Notes: a model not told the origin generated them from the letters alone. A DNA stretch of 64,000 bases from Duganella sp. BJB480 (GCA_003416985.1 QVIN01000003.1:558001-622000), one strand, 5' to 3'; positions 54,829 to 63,580 are shown, numbered from the stretch's first letter. Numbers and translations: made by a program.

Positions 54829-56217
54829 TCAGAGGTCGGTAATCTCCTTGTGGCGCGGGACCAACGCCTTCATCACGCTCCACGCGACCAGGTAGGCCAG
54901 CGCGCAGATGCCGAACATGATCATGTACCCGGTGCGGATGTCGTTGACCGATTTGTAGTAGTCGAACACCCAGCCTCCCAGCTTGGTCAGCAACACGCCG
55001 CCGATGCCGCCGGCCATGCCGCCGATGCCGATCACCGAGGCCACCGACTTTTGCGGGAACATGTCGGAGACGGTGGTGAAGATGTTGGCCGACCACGCCT
55101 GGTGCGCCGAGGCGCCGACGCCGATCAGCAGCACCGGCACCCAGAAGCTGATCGCGCCCAGCGGCTGCGCCAGCAGCACCACCAGCGGGAAGAAGGCGAT
55201 CACCAGCATGGCTTTCATGCGGCCGTCGTAGGGCGCGTGGCCGCGCGCCATGAAGTAGCTGGGGAACCAGCCGCCGCCGATCGAGCCGATCATCGTCATG
55301 CTGTACAGGACCGCCAGCGGCACGACGATGGCGTCGCCCTTCATGCCGTACTGCGCCGACAGATAGGTTGGCAGCCAGAACAGGAAGAACCACCACACGC
55401 CGTCGGTCATGAATTTGCCGAAGGCGAAGGCCCAGGTCTGGCGGTACTTCAGCAGCTGCAGCCACGAGACCTTGCCGCCGGCCTGCGCTTGCGGCTGTTG
55501 CGCCGGCAGGTCGCTGCGGATGTAGGCCAGCTCCTGCGCCGTCAGGCGTTTCTGCCGGTCCGGCTTTTCGTACAGCGTGATCCACACGCTCATCCAGATG
55601 AAGCCCAGCATGCCGATCATGATGAAGGCGGCCTGCCAGCCCCAGATGCCGGCGATCAGCGGCACGCAGATCGGCGCGAGGATGGCGCCGACGTTGGCGC
55701 CGGAGTTGAAGATGCCGGTGGCGAAGGAGCGTTCCTTCTTCGGGAAGTATTCGGCGGTGGCCTTGATCGCGGCCGGGAAGTTGCCGGCCTCGCCGATGGC
55801 CAGCACCGCGCGCGAGATCATGAAGCCGAGGATGGACGGCGCCGCGACAATGCCGAAGGCGCCCAGCAGCACGCCGGCGCCCTCGCCCATCGGCACCGAG
55901 AAGGCGTGCATCAGCGCGCCCAGCGACCACACGGTGATGGCCACCACGTAGGCGGCCTTGGTGCCGATCTTGTCGACCACGCGGCCGGCGAACAGCATCG
56001 AGATCGCGTAGACGAACTGGAAGGCGGCGGCGATGTTGGCGTAGTCGGTATTGCTCCAGCCGAATTCCCTGGACAGGTCGGGCGCCAGCAGGCTCAGCAC
56101 CTGCCGGTCCAGGTAGTTGACGGTGGTGGCAAAAAACAACAGCGCGCAGATGGTCCACCGGTATTTACCGACGGTTGCTCCCACCGCTTGCGCGTTCACA
56201 GGCTCGCTCAGGTTCAT
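54829..56217 (-). CDS. MFS transporter, hexuronate (ExuT)-type
   Basis: This 462-residue transporter has twelve helices. The anion:cation symporter family signatures are TVNYLDRQVLSLLAPDL, GEAGNFPAAIKATAEYFPKKERSFATGIFNSG and WFFLFWLPTYL. Closest relatives of this form carry galacturonate, glucuronate or related sugar acids. It is probably under the downstream LacI gene. Dyads lie 29-80 bases upstream. No sugar-acid enzymes are in the window, so the substrate is unproven. Confidence 0.88.
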   Translation of the reverse strand: MNLSEPVNAQAVGATVGKYRWTICALLFFATTVNYLDRQVLSLLAPDLSREFGWSNTDYANIAAAFQFVYAISMLFAGRVVDKIGTKAAYVVAITVWSLGALMHAFSVPMGEGAGVLLGAFGIVAAPSILGFMISRAVLAIGEAGNFPAAIKATAEYFPKKERSFATGIFNSGANVGAILAPICVPLIAGIWGWQAAFIMIGMLGFIWMSVWITLYEKPDRQKRLTAQELAYIRSDLPAQQPQAQAGGKVSWLQLLKYRQTWAFAFGKFMTDGVWWFFLFWLPTYLSAQYGMKGDAIVVPLAVLYSMTMIGSIGGGWFPSYFMARGHAPYDGRMKAMLVIAFFPLVVLLAQPLGAISFWVPVLLIGVGASAHQAWSANIFTTVSDMFPQKSVASVIGIGGMAGGIGGVLLTKLGGWVFDYYKSVNDIRTGYMIMFGICALAYLVAWSVMKALVPRHKEITDL

Positions 56218-56245
56218 GGCATCACTCTATTTTGGTTTTTGGGTG

Positions 56246-56296
56246 ATGATCTCTCGGTCTCCACGAGATCATTCTAGTCGTAAGTCATCGTACAAC
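56246..56296. promoter_or_regulatory. two dyads upstream of the hexuronate-type transporter
   Basis: ATGATCTC-N11-GAGATCAT (56246-56272) and GTCGTA-N8-TACAAC (56277-56296) lie in the leader, read on either strand. Either could be the operator of the LacI regulator. LacI operators are usually shorter and even-spaced, so the second dyad, closer to a GTYGTA-TACRAC form, may belong to another (GntR-like) regulator. Confidence 0.35.
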
Positions 56297-56344
56297 TATA
56301 AAACGCGATAGGCAAGCGGAAAGATGCGGGTATTCAAGGGATTA

Positions 56345-56385
56345 CGCCGCCACGGCAGCCCGGTGCACGGGCTGCCATGGCGGCG
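56345..56385. terminator. strong 18-bp hairpin between two MFS genes
   Basis: An 18-bp GC-rich stem with one G-T pair (56345-56362 and 56368-56385) and loop GTGCA lies just beyond the second MFS gene's stop (on the minus strand). It lacks a T run on either side, so it is not a classical intrinsic terminator. Confidence 0.5.
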
Positions 56386-56408
56386 TTGTATGATGACATT
56401 TATTGCAA

Positions 56409-57701
56409 TTAAGCGGCCTTGACGGAGGCGCCGCCCTTGGCCAGCAGCAGCGCGACCAGGCTGATCACCGCAGCGGTGGACAGGTAGTAGCCGACGTATT
56501 GCAGGCCGTAGTTGGTGGCCAGCCAGGTGGCCGCGTACGGCGCCAGCGAGGCGCCCAGGATGCCGGCCAGGTTGAACGTCAGCGAGGCGCCGGTGTAGCG
56601 CACCTCGGCCGGGAACAGCTCGGACAGGATGGTGCCCAGCGGGCCGTAGGTCATGCCCATCAGGCCCAGGCCCAGCGACAGGAAGATGGTCACCTGCAGG
56701 CTGCTGCCGGAACCGAACATCGGCGCCATCGCCAGCCCGAACACGGCGATCGCGGCCGAGACCCAGATCAGCGTGGCGCGGCGGCCGTAGCGGTCGGCCC
56801 ACAGCGCGGCCACCGGGATGGTCAGGCCGAAGAAGATCACGGCGAACAGCTGCTGGATCAGGAAGTCCTTGCGGCTGAACTTGAGCGCGGTGGTGCCCCA
56901 GCTCAGCGCGAACACGGTCATCAGGTAGAACAGCACGAAGGTGGCCAGCGCGATCAGCGTGCCCAGCACCAGCACGCGGCGGTGGTCGCGCCACACCGTC
57001 ACCACCGGCACTTTCACGCGCTCGTTCTTGTCGAGCACCTTCTGGAAGTCCGGCGTCTCGTGGATCTTCAAGCGGATGTACAGGCCGACGATCACCAGCA
57101 GCGAGCTCGACAGGAACGGGATGCGCCAGCCGTAGCTGAAGAACTCGGCGTCGCTCAGGGTCTGGCTCAGCAGCAGGAAGATGCCGCCCGACAGGAAGAA
57201 GCCGATCGGCGCGCCCAACTGCGGGAACATGCCGTACCAGGCGCGCTTGCCCGGCGGCGCGTTCTCGGTGGCCAGCAGCACCGCGCCGCCCCACTCGCCG
57301 CCCAGGCCCAGGCCCTGGCCGAAGCGGCACAGCGCCAGCAGCGCCGGCGCCAGCGTGCCGATCGAGGCGTAGGTCGGCAGCGCGCCGATCACCACCGTCG
57401 AGATACCCATGGTCAGCAGCGCCGCCACCAGCGTGGCCTTGCGGCCGATGCGGTCGCCGAAGTGCCCGAACACGGCCGAGCCGACCGGGCGCGCGAAGAA
57501 GGCGATGGCGAACGTGGCCAGCGATTGCAGCGTGGCGGCGGCCGGGTCGCTGGCCGGGAAGAACAGCTTGGGGAACACCAGCACCGCCGCCGTGGCGTAG
57601 ATGTAGAAATCGAAGAATTCGATCGTGGTGCCGATCAGGCTGGCAAACAGCACGGTGGCCGGGGAATTGGCCTTGGACGATCCGGGGTGAGACTGACTCA
57701 T
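56409..57701 (-). CDS. MHS-family MFS transporter
   Basis: This 430-residue metabolite:proton symporter has twelve helices. It opens with ATVLFASLIGTTIEFFDFYIYATAAVLVF and shows the family loop GHFGDRIGRKATLVAALLTMG, GLGLGGEWGGAVLLATENAPPGKRAWYGMFPQLGAPIGF and LFPAEVRYTGASLTFNLAGI. It resembles ShiA/ProP-type carriers of organic acids or betaines. The start at 57701 has AGGAG before it; a longer frame is a shadow. It is not clearly linked to a pathway here. Confidence 0.9.
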   Translation of the reverse strand: MSQSHPGSSKANSPATVLFASLIGTTIEFFDFYIYATAAVLVFPKLFFPASDPAAATLQSLATFAIAFFARPVGSAVFGHFGDRIGRKATLVAALLTMGISTVVIGALPTYASIGTLAPALLALCRFGQGLGLGGEWGGAVLLATENAPPGKRAWYGMFPQLGAPIGFFLSGGIFLLLSQTLSDAEFFSYGWRIPFLSSSLLVIVGLYIRLKIHETPDFQKVLDKNERVKVPVVTVWRDHRRVLVLGTLIALATFVLFYLMTVFALSWGTTALKFSRKDFLIQQLFAVIFFGLTIPVAALWADRYGRRATLIWVSAAIAVFGLAMAPMFGSGSSLQVTIFLSLGLGLMGMTYGPLGTILSELFPAEVRYTGASLTFNLAGILGASLAPYAATWLATNYGLQYVGYYLSTAAVISLVALLLAKGGASVKAA

Positions 57702-57781
57702 GCTTGACGCTCCTGCGGGTGGATGGTGCGGCCCATCATACACACCGGCCTTGCCCGCTGCCAAGCAGTTAAGCTTGTTAC

Positions 57782-58102
57782 CTAGGTATCGATTTGCGTA
57801 AAGGCAACGCTGATCGGCTCGGCCTGCAGCGGCCGCACCAGGCGCGCCACCTCCTGGCCGTCGCGCAGGAAGATCAGGGTCGGCCACAGTTTGACGCGGT
57901 AGGAGCGGCCCAGCGCGCGGCCGGGGCCGTCCTCGATCTTGTAGTGGCGCACCGCGTCGTGGCCGGCGAAGGCCTGCGCCAGCGGCGCCTGCGCGGCCAT
58001 GCAGTGGCCGCACCAGTTGGCGCCGAACTCCAGCAAGGTGGCGCCGGCCAGGGCGTCGATGGCGGCGCGGTCCGGCGCGGCGGGGACGTAGATTTTTTCC
58101 AT
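57782..58102 (-). CDS. thioredoxin-family protein
   Basis: This 106-residue cytoplasmic thioredoxin-like protein has the active site WCGHC, close to that of thioredoxin (WCGPC) but with the middle residue of a PDI-like CGHC, and KLWPTLIFLRDGQEV with cis-Pro. It lies four bases after the ChaN-like lipoprotein gene, so both are co-transcribed. There is no signal peptide. Confidence 0.9.
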   Translation of the reverse strand: MEKIYVPAAPDRAAIDALAGATLLEFGANWCGHCMAAQAPLAQAFAGHDAVRHYKIEDGPGRALGRSYRVKLWPTLIFLRDGQEVARLVRPLQAEPISVAFTQIDT

Positions 58103-58106
58103 GGCG

Positions 58107-58988
58107 TCAGGATAGGGGTTTGGATTTAAGTTGGGCGCACGGGTCGGGACGGGGCTGCGGCGCCACCGTGTAGACCGCGTCGTAGCGGCCGGCGCCGGCG
58201 GCGTCTTCCAGGTAGCCTTCGCTGCGCACCGTCAGCGCCGGCGCCAGCGCGTTGATCCAGCGCGCCACGCCGATGTCCTTGCGCACGTGGCCGTTGCCGG
58301 CGATCAGCACCACGTCGCGCGGCTGCTGGTCGCGCACGATCTTGGCCATCCAGATGTCGCGCGACACCTGGGCGTTGATCATGCCGTCGACCATCATCTC
58401 GGGCAGCATGTTGCAGTGGCCAGCGAGAATTTCCTTGTACTGGCCGCCGCGCACGTCGGCCGGCAGCGGCTGGTCCAGGTGGTAGTCGCGCACGCTTTGC
58501 GGGTCGAAGGTGGCGGTGATGCCGTCGCGCACCACGCGCGAAGCGTCCGCGCGCGACAGGTTGCCGGCGACCAGCGGCAGCTGGTAGGTCAGCGCCAGCT
58601 GGATCACCGGATAGTAAAGCTGCCAGTCCCAGCGGGCGCCGCCCACCACGCGGATCACGCACTGGGCGTCCAGGCAGCCTTTCTGGGCCTTGCTCAGCAG
58701 GTCCTGGTTTTCGCGGTCGAACTGCTCCATGACGACGGCCGGGCGCCAGCCCGCCTCCACCCGCTGGCGCAGCAGCTCGTAGCGCAGCTTGTGGCCGGCG
58801 GCGTTGTCGTGCACCTCGCCCAACAGCAGCACCTGCGGATTGGGTCCGGCCGGCGCCGGCGCTGCGGCGGCCGGTCCGCCGGCTGCCTTGCCGCCGCTGG
58901 CGCAGCCGGCCAGCAAGGCGAGCGCGGCCACGGCGAAAGTCAATGCCGGCATGCCGCTATATGTGGAAATCGTCTGAGTCTGGGCCAT
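58107..58988 (-). CDS. ChaN-family lipoprotein
   Basis: This protein of about 293 residues has an N-terminal lipobox (LALLAGC at about residue 29, so a membrane-anchored lipoprotein) and the ChaN/Tiki-like fold. It carries LLLGEVHDNAAGHKLRYELLRQR, WRPAVVMEQFDRENQ and LIAGNGHVRKDIGVARWI. ChaN relatives bind heme. The start could be 58988 or the ATG at 58952; both leave the lipobox usable. The thioredoxin gene follows. Confidence 0.85.
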   Translation of the reverse strand: MAQTQTISTYSGMPALTFAVAALALLAGCASGGKAAGGPAAAAPAPAGPNPQVLLLGEVHDNAAGHKLRYELLRQRVEAGWRPAVVMEQFDRENQDLLSKAQKGCLDAQCVIRVVGGARWDWQLYYPVIQLALTYQLPLVAGNLSRADASRVVRDGITATFDPQSVRDYHLDQPLPADVRGGQYKEILAGHCNMLPEMMVDGMINAQVSRDIWMAKIVRDQQPRDVVLIAGNGHVRKDIGVARWINALAPALTVRSEGYLEDAAGAGRYDAVYTVAPQPRPDPCAQLKSKPLS

Positions 58989-59229
58989 ATCTAATCGAAT
59001 TAATTGTTGCGAAGTTGGAATCGTGTACGCCACAGGCAGGCCAGCGGAAAACGTTGTTGCGTTGCACGAATAGATTGCCCAAAGAAAAATACAGATGGCA
59101 ATATGTTACCAAATATGGTCTAATACGAATCTGTAGAGCACGGTTGGACTAGCGTCCGCTGTTAATTTAATGTTTATGCTTTAATGTAGCCTTAACGTCC
59201 TGCGGATGCAGCATAGTCAGGAGAATGTC

Positions 59230-59586
59230 GTGAAGAAGTTGACTTTAATAACAACATTATTGCTAGCCCTGGGTACCATCGGCGCCGCACAGGCCGCCCC
59301 GGACCACCCGGAAAAAAGCAAAGTTGCAACCGCAGCAATTGTACTGGCCCATTGCGACACCCACAGCGCCACGCCGTGCGGCATCAACGATGCGCCCCCT
59401 GCGGAAAAGACCGCCCCGGATCGCGATCCGGAGGCGTTGGCGTCGAACGCCCCTGACGACAAGCAAGCCATCGATCCGGTGGCCGAAGTGCCGGAGCCGC
59501 AAACCTTCGTCATGCTGATGCTGGGCCTGGTCGTGCTGGGCTTCGCCTCGCGCCGCAACGAAGCGTCGGAAACCTTCATCGACTGA
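59230..59586 (+). CDS. short PEP-CTERM sorting-domain protein
   Basis: This 118-residue secreted protein has a signal peptide (MKKLTLITTLLLALGTIGAAQA with GTG start) and a C-terminal PEP-CTERM tail: VPEPQTF, a hydrophobic helix, and Arg-rich FASRRNE. The body is short and low in structure. Such proteins are sorted by an EpsH/XrtA exosortase, none of which is in the window. GTG 59230 has AGGAGA before it; an ATG at 59206 is less likely. A possible promoter TTGGAC-N17-TTAATG lies at 59144-59172. Confidence 0.82.
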   Translation: MKKLTLITTLLLALGTIGAAQAAPDHPEKSKVATAAIVLAHCDTHSATPCGINDAPPAEKTAPDRDPEALASNAPDDKQAIDPVAEVPEPQTFVMLMLGLVVLGFASRRNEASETFID

Positions 59587-59595
59587 ACGCGGCCG

Positions 59596-59766
59596 CTACA
59601 GGCCGCACACCGAATGGATGTTGGTGATGGCGACGCCATGCAGGATGGCGCGCCCGACGCACGATAGTTTCTGGACCCCGTCCTCGGTGCCCAGCACCGC
59701 GAAGATCGCCACCGCCAGCGCCACGCCTATCAGTATTGCCAAGCCTTTGAGTGTGTCCTTGTCCAT
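59596..59766 (-). CDS. small membrane protein, hypothetical
   Basis: This 56-residue protein (MDKDTLKGLAILIGVALAVA then IFAVLGTEDG...) has one N-terminal membrane helix, a short acidic turn and a C-terminal part with two Cys (LSCVGRA, HSVCGL). The ribosome site is weak. It converges on the PEP-CTERM gene. I do not recognise a family. The codon pattern and compact membrane helix suggest it is real. Confidence 0.55.
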   Translation of the reverse strand: MDKDTLKGLAILIGVALAVAIFAVLGTEDGVQKLSCVGRAILHGVAITNIHSVCGL

Positions 59767-59794
59767 GGCGGCATTCTAGCGCGGCGCCGCCGGC

Positions 59795-60199
59795 CTAAGC
59801 AACGGCGGGCCCCAGCGTGTAGTCGAAATCGTAGTAGTGCTTGCCGCCCTCGATGCGGATCCGCAACGTGCCGCCGAGGCCGGACAGCTCGTCGCGCCCG
59901 GAATCGGGCACCACCGCCACCGTCAACCCCGGCGCGCCGCGCTCCATGGTGCCGGTGTGGCACAACAGGAAGCTGCCGCGCCGTCCCTCCAGCGTCCCCT
60001 TCACCCGCTCCATCGCCACGTAGGCGCCGGAGCCCAGTTCGCGGTCCATGTACGCCAGCATTTCGCCGCTGCCGAAGGCGTCCAGCGCGCCGTGGTACTG
60101 CTTGTCGAGCGACATGCGGCCGATGCCGCTGTCGGCCGCCACGGCCGACATGGCTTCGACCGCCATCTTGACGTTGAATTCACCGCTGATGCTTGGCAT
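59795..60199 (-). CDS. DUF3224 domain protein
   Basis: This 134-residue cytoplasmic beta-barrel-like protein is of the DUF3224 family (SLDKQYHGALDAFGSGEMLAYM, GSGAYVAMERVKGTLEGRRGSFLLCHTGTM, SGLGGTLRIRIEGGKHYYDFDYTL). Its role is unknown; the fold is related to small ligand-binding barrels. It lies ten bases after the histidine kinase stop, so it is in the same transcript. Confidence 0.9.
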   Translation of the reverse strand: MPSISGEFNVKMAVEAMSAVAADSGIGRMSLDKQYHGALDAFGSGEMLAYMDRELGSGAYVAMERVKGTLEGRRGSFLLCHTGTMERGAPGLTVAVVPDSGRDELSGLGGTLRIRIEGGKHYYDFDYTLGPAVA

Positions 60200-60209
60200 G
60201 ACTGTCCTT

Positions 60210-61799
60210 TCAGGAAGGGAGGCGGGCGTCGGCGGCCTGCGCGGCGGCGGACGGTTCGTCGACCGGCGTCACGCACGGCATGCGCAGCACGAAGCTGGCG
60301 CCCTGCCCCAGCACGCTGGACACCGTGATGGTGCCGCCAAACTGCTTGGCCATCAAGTTGAACACGATATTGAGTCCGAGGCCGGTGCCGCCCTGGCCGC
60401 GGCGGGTGGTGACGAAGGGGTCGAACACCTTGTCCAGCATGTCCGGCGGAATGCCCTTGCCGTCGTCGGTCACCTGCATCTCGATCCAGTCACCCTGCTG
60501 CGCCACGCCGATGGTGATGCGCCCCTCGTCGCCCGGGTCGAAGGCGTGCTCGACGCAGTTGAGCGTCAGGTTGGTGATGACCTGGGCCAGCGCGCCCGGA
60601 TAGCTGTCGAGGATGATGTCCGGCGGGCAGGCGATGCTGACGGTGATGTGCGTCTTCTTCAGCTTGGGCTGCAGGCTCGACACCACCTCGTTGATGTAGT
60701 CGCGCAGCTCGAAGCGGCGGCGCGCCTCGCTGACCTGGTCGACCGCGATCTGCTTGAAGCTGTGGATCAGGTGCGCGGCGCGGTAGGCGTTGTTCATGAT
60801 CAGGCGCGTGCTTTCGGCCGCCGTCTCCAGGTAGCGCGTGATGTCGGATTTCTTGATGTTGCCGGCCGCCACCGCCGAGTTGACCTTCTCGGTGGCCTCC
60901 ATCAGCACCGAGGCGCTGGTGAGCGCGATGCCGACCGGCGTGTTGATCTCGTGCGCGACGCCGGCCACCAGCCCGCCCAGCGAGGCCAGCCGCTCGGCCT
61001 GCAGCAGCGATTCCTGCGTGCGGCGCAGGTCGTCGAGCGCCTTGGCCGTGGCCTGGGCCGACTTGCGGGCCTCGTCCTCGGCCTCGCGGATGCGCTGGAT
61101 GTTCGATTTGATCTTGCGCTGGATGGCGTTGAAGCCGCGGATCACCTCGCCGAGCTCGTCGTGCCGGCTGTCGGGCAGCTCCTCCACCTCGTCGCTGCCG
61201 CGCGTGGCCAGGTCGAACAGGCCGTCGCGCAGGCGCTTGAGCGGATCGAACACGATGCGCAGCGACAGCGCCAGCGCCGCCACCAGGATCAGGTCCAGCA
61301 GCAGCACCTCGATCACCTTGCGCCGCACCTCGGCCGCCAGCGTGGCGTCGATCTGGGCGCGGCTGAAGTTGACCACCACGCGGCCGACGATGACCGGCTT
61401 GAGCGAGGCGCCGGCCGCGCCGGAATCGCGGTAGGCCAGGTCGGCCACCACCGGCGAGCCACCGACGGCGGCGTCGTTCTCGATCGAGCTGACGCTGCCG
61501 TTTTCGTTGCGCAGCTTGCCGGAGAACAGGCCGACCGAAGTGTCGTACACGCGGATCGACACCAGCTCGGGCGGCAGCATCTCGGCGGCGACGATGTTGT
61601 CGACCTTGGCCTTGTCCAGGTCCCACAGCGCCGACGGCAGGCTGGTCTGCAAGCGGGTCAGCACGCCTTGGCGCAGGCGCTGGCTGCTCACTTCCAGCTC
61701 GTGGCCCAGGCTGTACTGCGCGTAGGTGCCGGAAATGCCCAGCACCAACGTGACGATGACCACGAACAGCAGCGTCAAGCGGCCTTGGATACCAAACAT
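60210..61799 (-). CDS. membrane sensor histidine kinase
   Basis: This 529-residue kinase has one N-terminal helix, a periplasmic sensor of about 130 residues and a second helix near 170-190. HAMP (LKRLRDGLFDLATRG) and a coiled coil come next. The HisKA-type H-box is VAGVAHEINTPVGIALTS, and the HATPase domain has NLTLNCVEHAF, DDGKGIPP and GTGLGLNIVFNLM. ATG 61799 has GGGAGG seven bases before it; upstream in-frame ATGs are rejected. No response regulator is adjacent; DUF3224 follows. Confidence 0.93.
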   Translation of the reverse strand: MFGIQGRLTLLFVVIVTLVLGISGTYAQYSLGHELEVSSQRLRQGVLTRLQTSLPSALWDLDKAKVDNIVAAEMLPPELVSIRVYDTSVGLFSGKLRNENGSVSSIENDAAVGGSPVVADLAYRDSGAAGASLKPVIVGRVVVNFSRAQIDATLAAEVRRKVIEVLLLDLILVAALALSLRIVFDPLKRLRDGLFDLATRGSDEVEELPDSRHDELGEVIRGFNAIQRKIKSNIQRIREAEDEARKSAQATAKALDDLRRTQESLLQAERLASLGGLVAGVAHEINTPVGIALTSASVLMEATEKVNSAVAAGNIKKSDITRYLETAAESTRLIMNNAYRAAHLIHSFKQIAVDQVSEARRRFELRDYINEVVSSLQPKLKKTHITVSIACPPDIILDSYPGALAQVITNLTLNCVEHAFDPGDEGRITIGVAQQGDWIEMQVTDDGKGIPPDMLDKVFDPFVTTRRGQGGTGLGLNIVFNLMAKQFGGTITVSSVLGQGASFVLRMPCVTPVDEPSAAAQAADARLPS

Positions 61800-61966
61800 C
61801 GACCAACCTCCCTGCATAGATGGAAATGACGGCAACGCCCCAATGTACGGTATGACATGCGACTTGGCAAGTTATGGCCCCCGCCGCCATGCCGGCAGGG
61901 CAGACTTTGCTTGCACGCAATGGTAAGATCACGCAAAGTGGATCAGGTGGCAAACCGGGAGGCAAC

Positions 61967-62314
61967 ATGACGAGCAATTACCATCAACTGACGCTGGCGG
62001 AGGTGCGGCCGGGCATGGTCCTGTCGGACGTGCTGCTGGACGTGCAGGGCCATGTGCTGCTGCCGCAGGGCACCACCTTGACCGAAGCCATGCTGGCGCT
62101 GATGCCGCGCCACGGCATCGCCGTGTTGCCCATCCTGAAGGAAGAGGTGTCGCCGGAAGCGGTGCAGGCCACGCTGGCGCACCACGAGGCGCGCATCGCC
62201 CACCTGTTCCGCAAGAACGATCCCGACAGCGACAGCGACTGGGCCACCGCGCTGCTGCGCCGGTTCGTGTCGGACTTCCGGCTCGGTCCGCAGGAGGCCG
62301 CCGAACATGAGTAA
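61967..62314 (+). CDS. small protein with a DUF3391-like segment, HDOD partner
   Basis: This 115-residue cytoplasmic protein has a segment LTLAEVRPGMVLSDVLLDVQGHVLLPQGTTLTEAMLALMPRHGI that resembles the small domain often placed before HD-GYP or HDOD domains. It then has an acidic, helical rest. It starts with a GGGAGG site and overlaps the HDOD gene by eight bases, so the two make a split signalling unit. The exact role is unknown. Confidence 0.75.
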   Translation: MTSNYHQLTLAEVRPGMVLSDVLLDVQGHVLLPQGTTLTEAMLALMPRHGIAVLPILKEEVSPEAVQATLAHHEARIAHLFRKNDPDSDSDWATALLRRFVSDFRLGPQEAAEHE

Positions 62315-63152
62315 CACGCTCAGTTACGACGACGTCGTCCGCACGCTGGACGACCTGCCCTCGCTGCCGGCGGTGGTGATGGAGCTGCTCAACAGCATCG
62401 ACCAGGACGATGTCGACATCTCCGTGCTGGCCAAGAAGGTGTCCTACGACCAGGCGCTGACGGCCAAGACGCTGCGCCTGGCCAACTCCTCGCTGTACGG
62501 GCTGCAGGTCAAGGTGACCACCATCCAGCAGGCGATCACCTACCTGGGCTTCCAGACCACGCGCAACCTGATCACGGCGGCGGCCGTCACCGGCTGCTTC
62601 GCCGAGGGCCACTGCCCCGGCTTCGACCACAAGGCCTTCTGGCGCCACTCGATCGCCACCGCCGCCTGCGCCAAGGTGCTGGCGCGGCAGATGCGCTTCA
62701 ACCAGGACTACGCCTTCACGGCCGGGCTGCTGCACGATATCGGCCGGCTGGTGCTGGTGTCGTGCTTCCCGAACCAGTATTCGGAAACCATCGCCTACCG
62801 CGACGCGCACGATTGCTATCTGCTGGAGGCGGAACGCACGGTGCTGGGCGTCGATCATGTCGACGCCGGCATGGCGCTGGCGGAGCACTGGAATTTTTCC
62901 GACACGATGCGGCTGGCCATCGGCGGCCACCACGACCCGGAGGCGCCGGGCGCAGGCTTCCTGGCGGCCATCATCCATGTGGCCGACGCCATCGTGCATG
63001 CGCTCGATCTGACGCAGGCGCAGGACGATCTGGTCCCGCCGGTGTCCACCGTGGCCTGGACTGCGCTGGGCCTCGATGAGGAAATCTATCTGCAATTGTT
63101 CCGCGAGACGGAACTGCAATATGAAGAAATCTCGATGGTGCTGCTGAGCTGA
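62307..63152 (+). CDS. HDOD-domain protein
   Basis: This 281-residue protein has an HDOD domain covering about residues 10-210. Family marks are LPSLPAVVMELLN, LTAKTLRLANSSLYGL, TTIQQAITYLGFQTTRNLITAAAV, and the HD-like SIATAACAKVLA and GLLHDIGRLVLVS. HDOD proteins bind other signalling proteins or nucleotides and affect motility and development. AGGAGG precedes ATG 62307. Confidence 0.9.
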   Translation: MSNTLSYDDVVRTLDDLPSLPAVVMELLNSIDQDDVDISVLAKKVSYDQALTAKTLRLANSSLYGLQVKVTTIQQAITYLGFQTTRNLITAAAVTGCFAEGHCPGFDHKAFWRHSIATAACAKVLARQMRFNQDYAFTAGLLHDIGRLVLVSCFPNQYSETIAYRDAHDCYLLEAERTVLGVDHVDAGMALAEHWNFSDTMRLAIGGHHDPEAPGAGFLAAIIHVADAIVHALDLTQAQDDLVPPVSTVAWTALGLDEEIYLQLFRETELQYEEISMVLLS

Positions 63153-63247
63153 TGATCTTTCTGAAGCAAAACTCCTGAAGCGGCAGGCTGGCTGCCGGCC
63201 GGGCTGAAATCAGCCACGGCAACGGCAGCAGCGGGCATGCGCGCGCA

Positions 63248-63580
63248 TTAGTGACGCGCGTAGTTTCCGGCCTCGGCCTTTTCGGTGCGCTCTTCCGGCT
63301 TTGGTCGGCCCTGGGCGTCGGACAGGCGGTACTTGGTGCGGCGGTCGCCCATCAAGTCGCGCAGGTCGCGGATGCTCATGCCGGTCACTTCGTGCATGCG
63401 GATCAGCAGCGAGGCGCCGACCGGCAAGCGGTGGTGGCGGATCTTGCTGATGACCGGCGGCGCGACTTCCAGCAGGCGCGACAGCGCTGCGTCGTTCTTC
63501 AACTGCATCTTGCCGAGCAAGATATCCAGGAGATGGTTCGGGTTGTAGCTTTCCTGGGAAGCGAGAGCGTGGTGTGCCAT
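63248..63580 (-). CDS. small HTH (XRE-like) DNA-binding protein
   Basis: This 110-residue protein has a Cro/CI-like helix-turn-helix at about residues 18-70 (LLGKMQLKNDAALSRLLEVAPPVISKIRHHRLPVGASLLIRMHEVTGMSIRDLRDLMG in parts) and a charged tail with many Lys/Glu/Arg. It may bind the palindrome upstream of itself. ATG 63580 has GAGGA in place; the frame extends 18 codons but lacks a site there. The target is unknown. Confidence 0.8.
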   Translation of the reverse strand: MAHHALASQESYNPNHLLDILLGKMQLKNDAALSRLLEVAPPVISKIRHHRLPVGASLLIRMHEVTGMSIRDLRDLMGDRRTKYRLSDAQGRPKPEERTEKAEAGNYARH

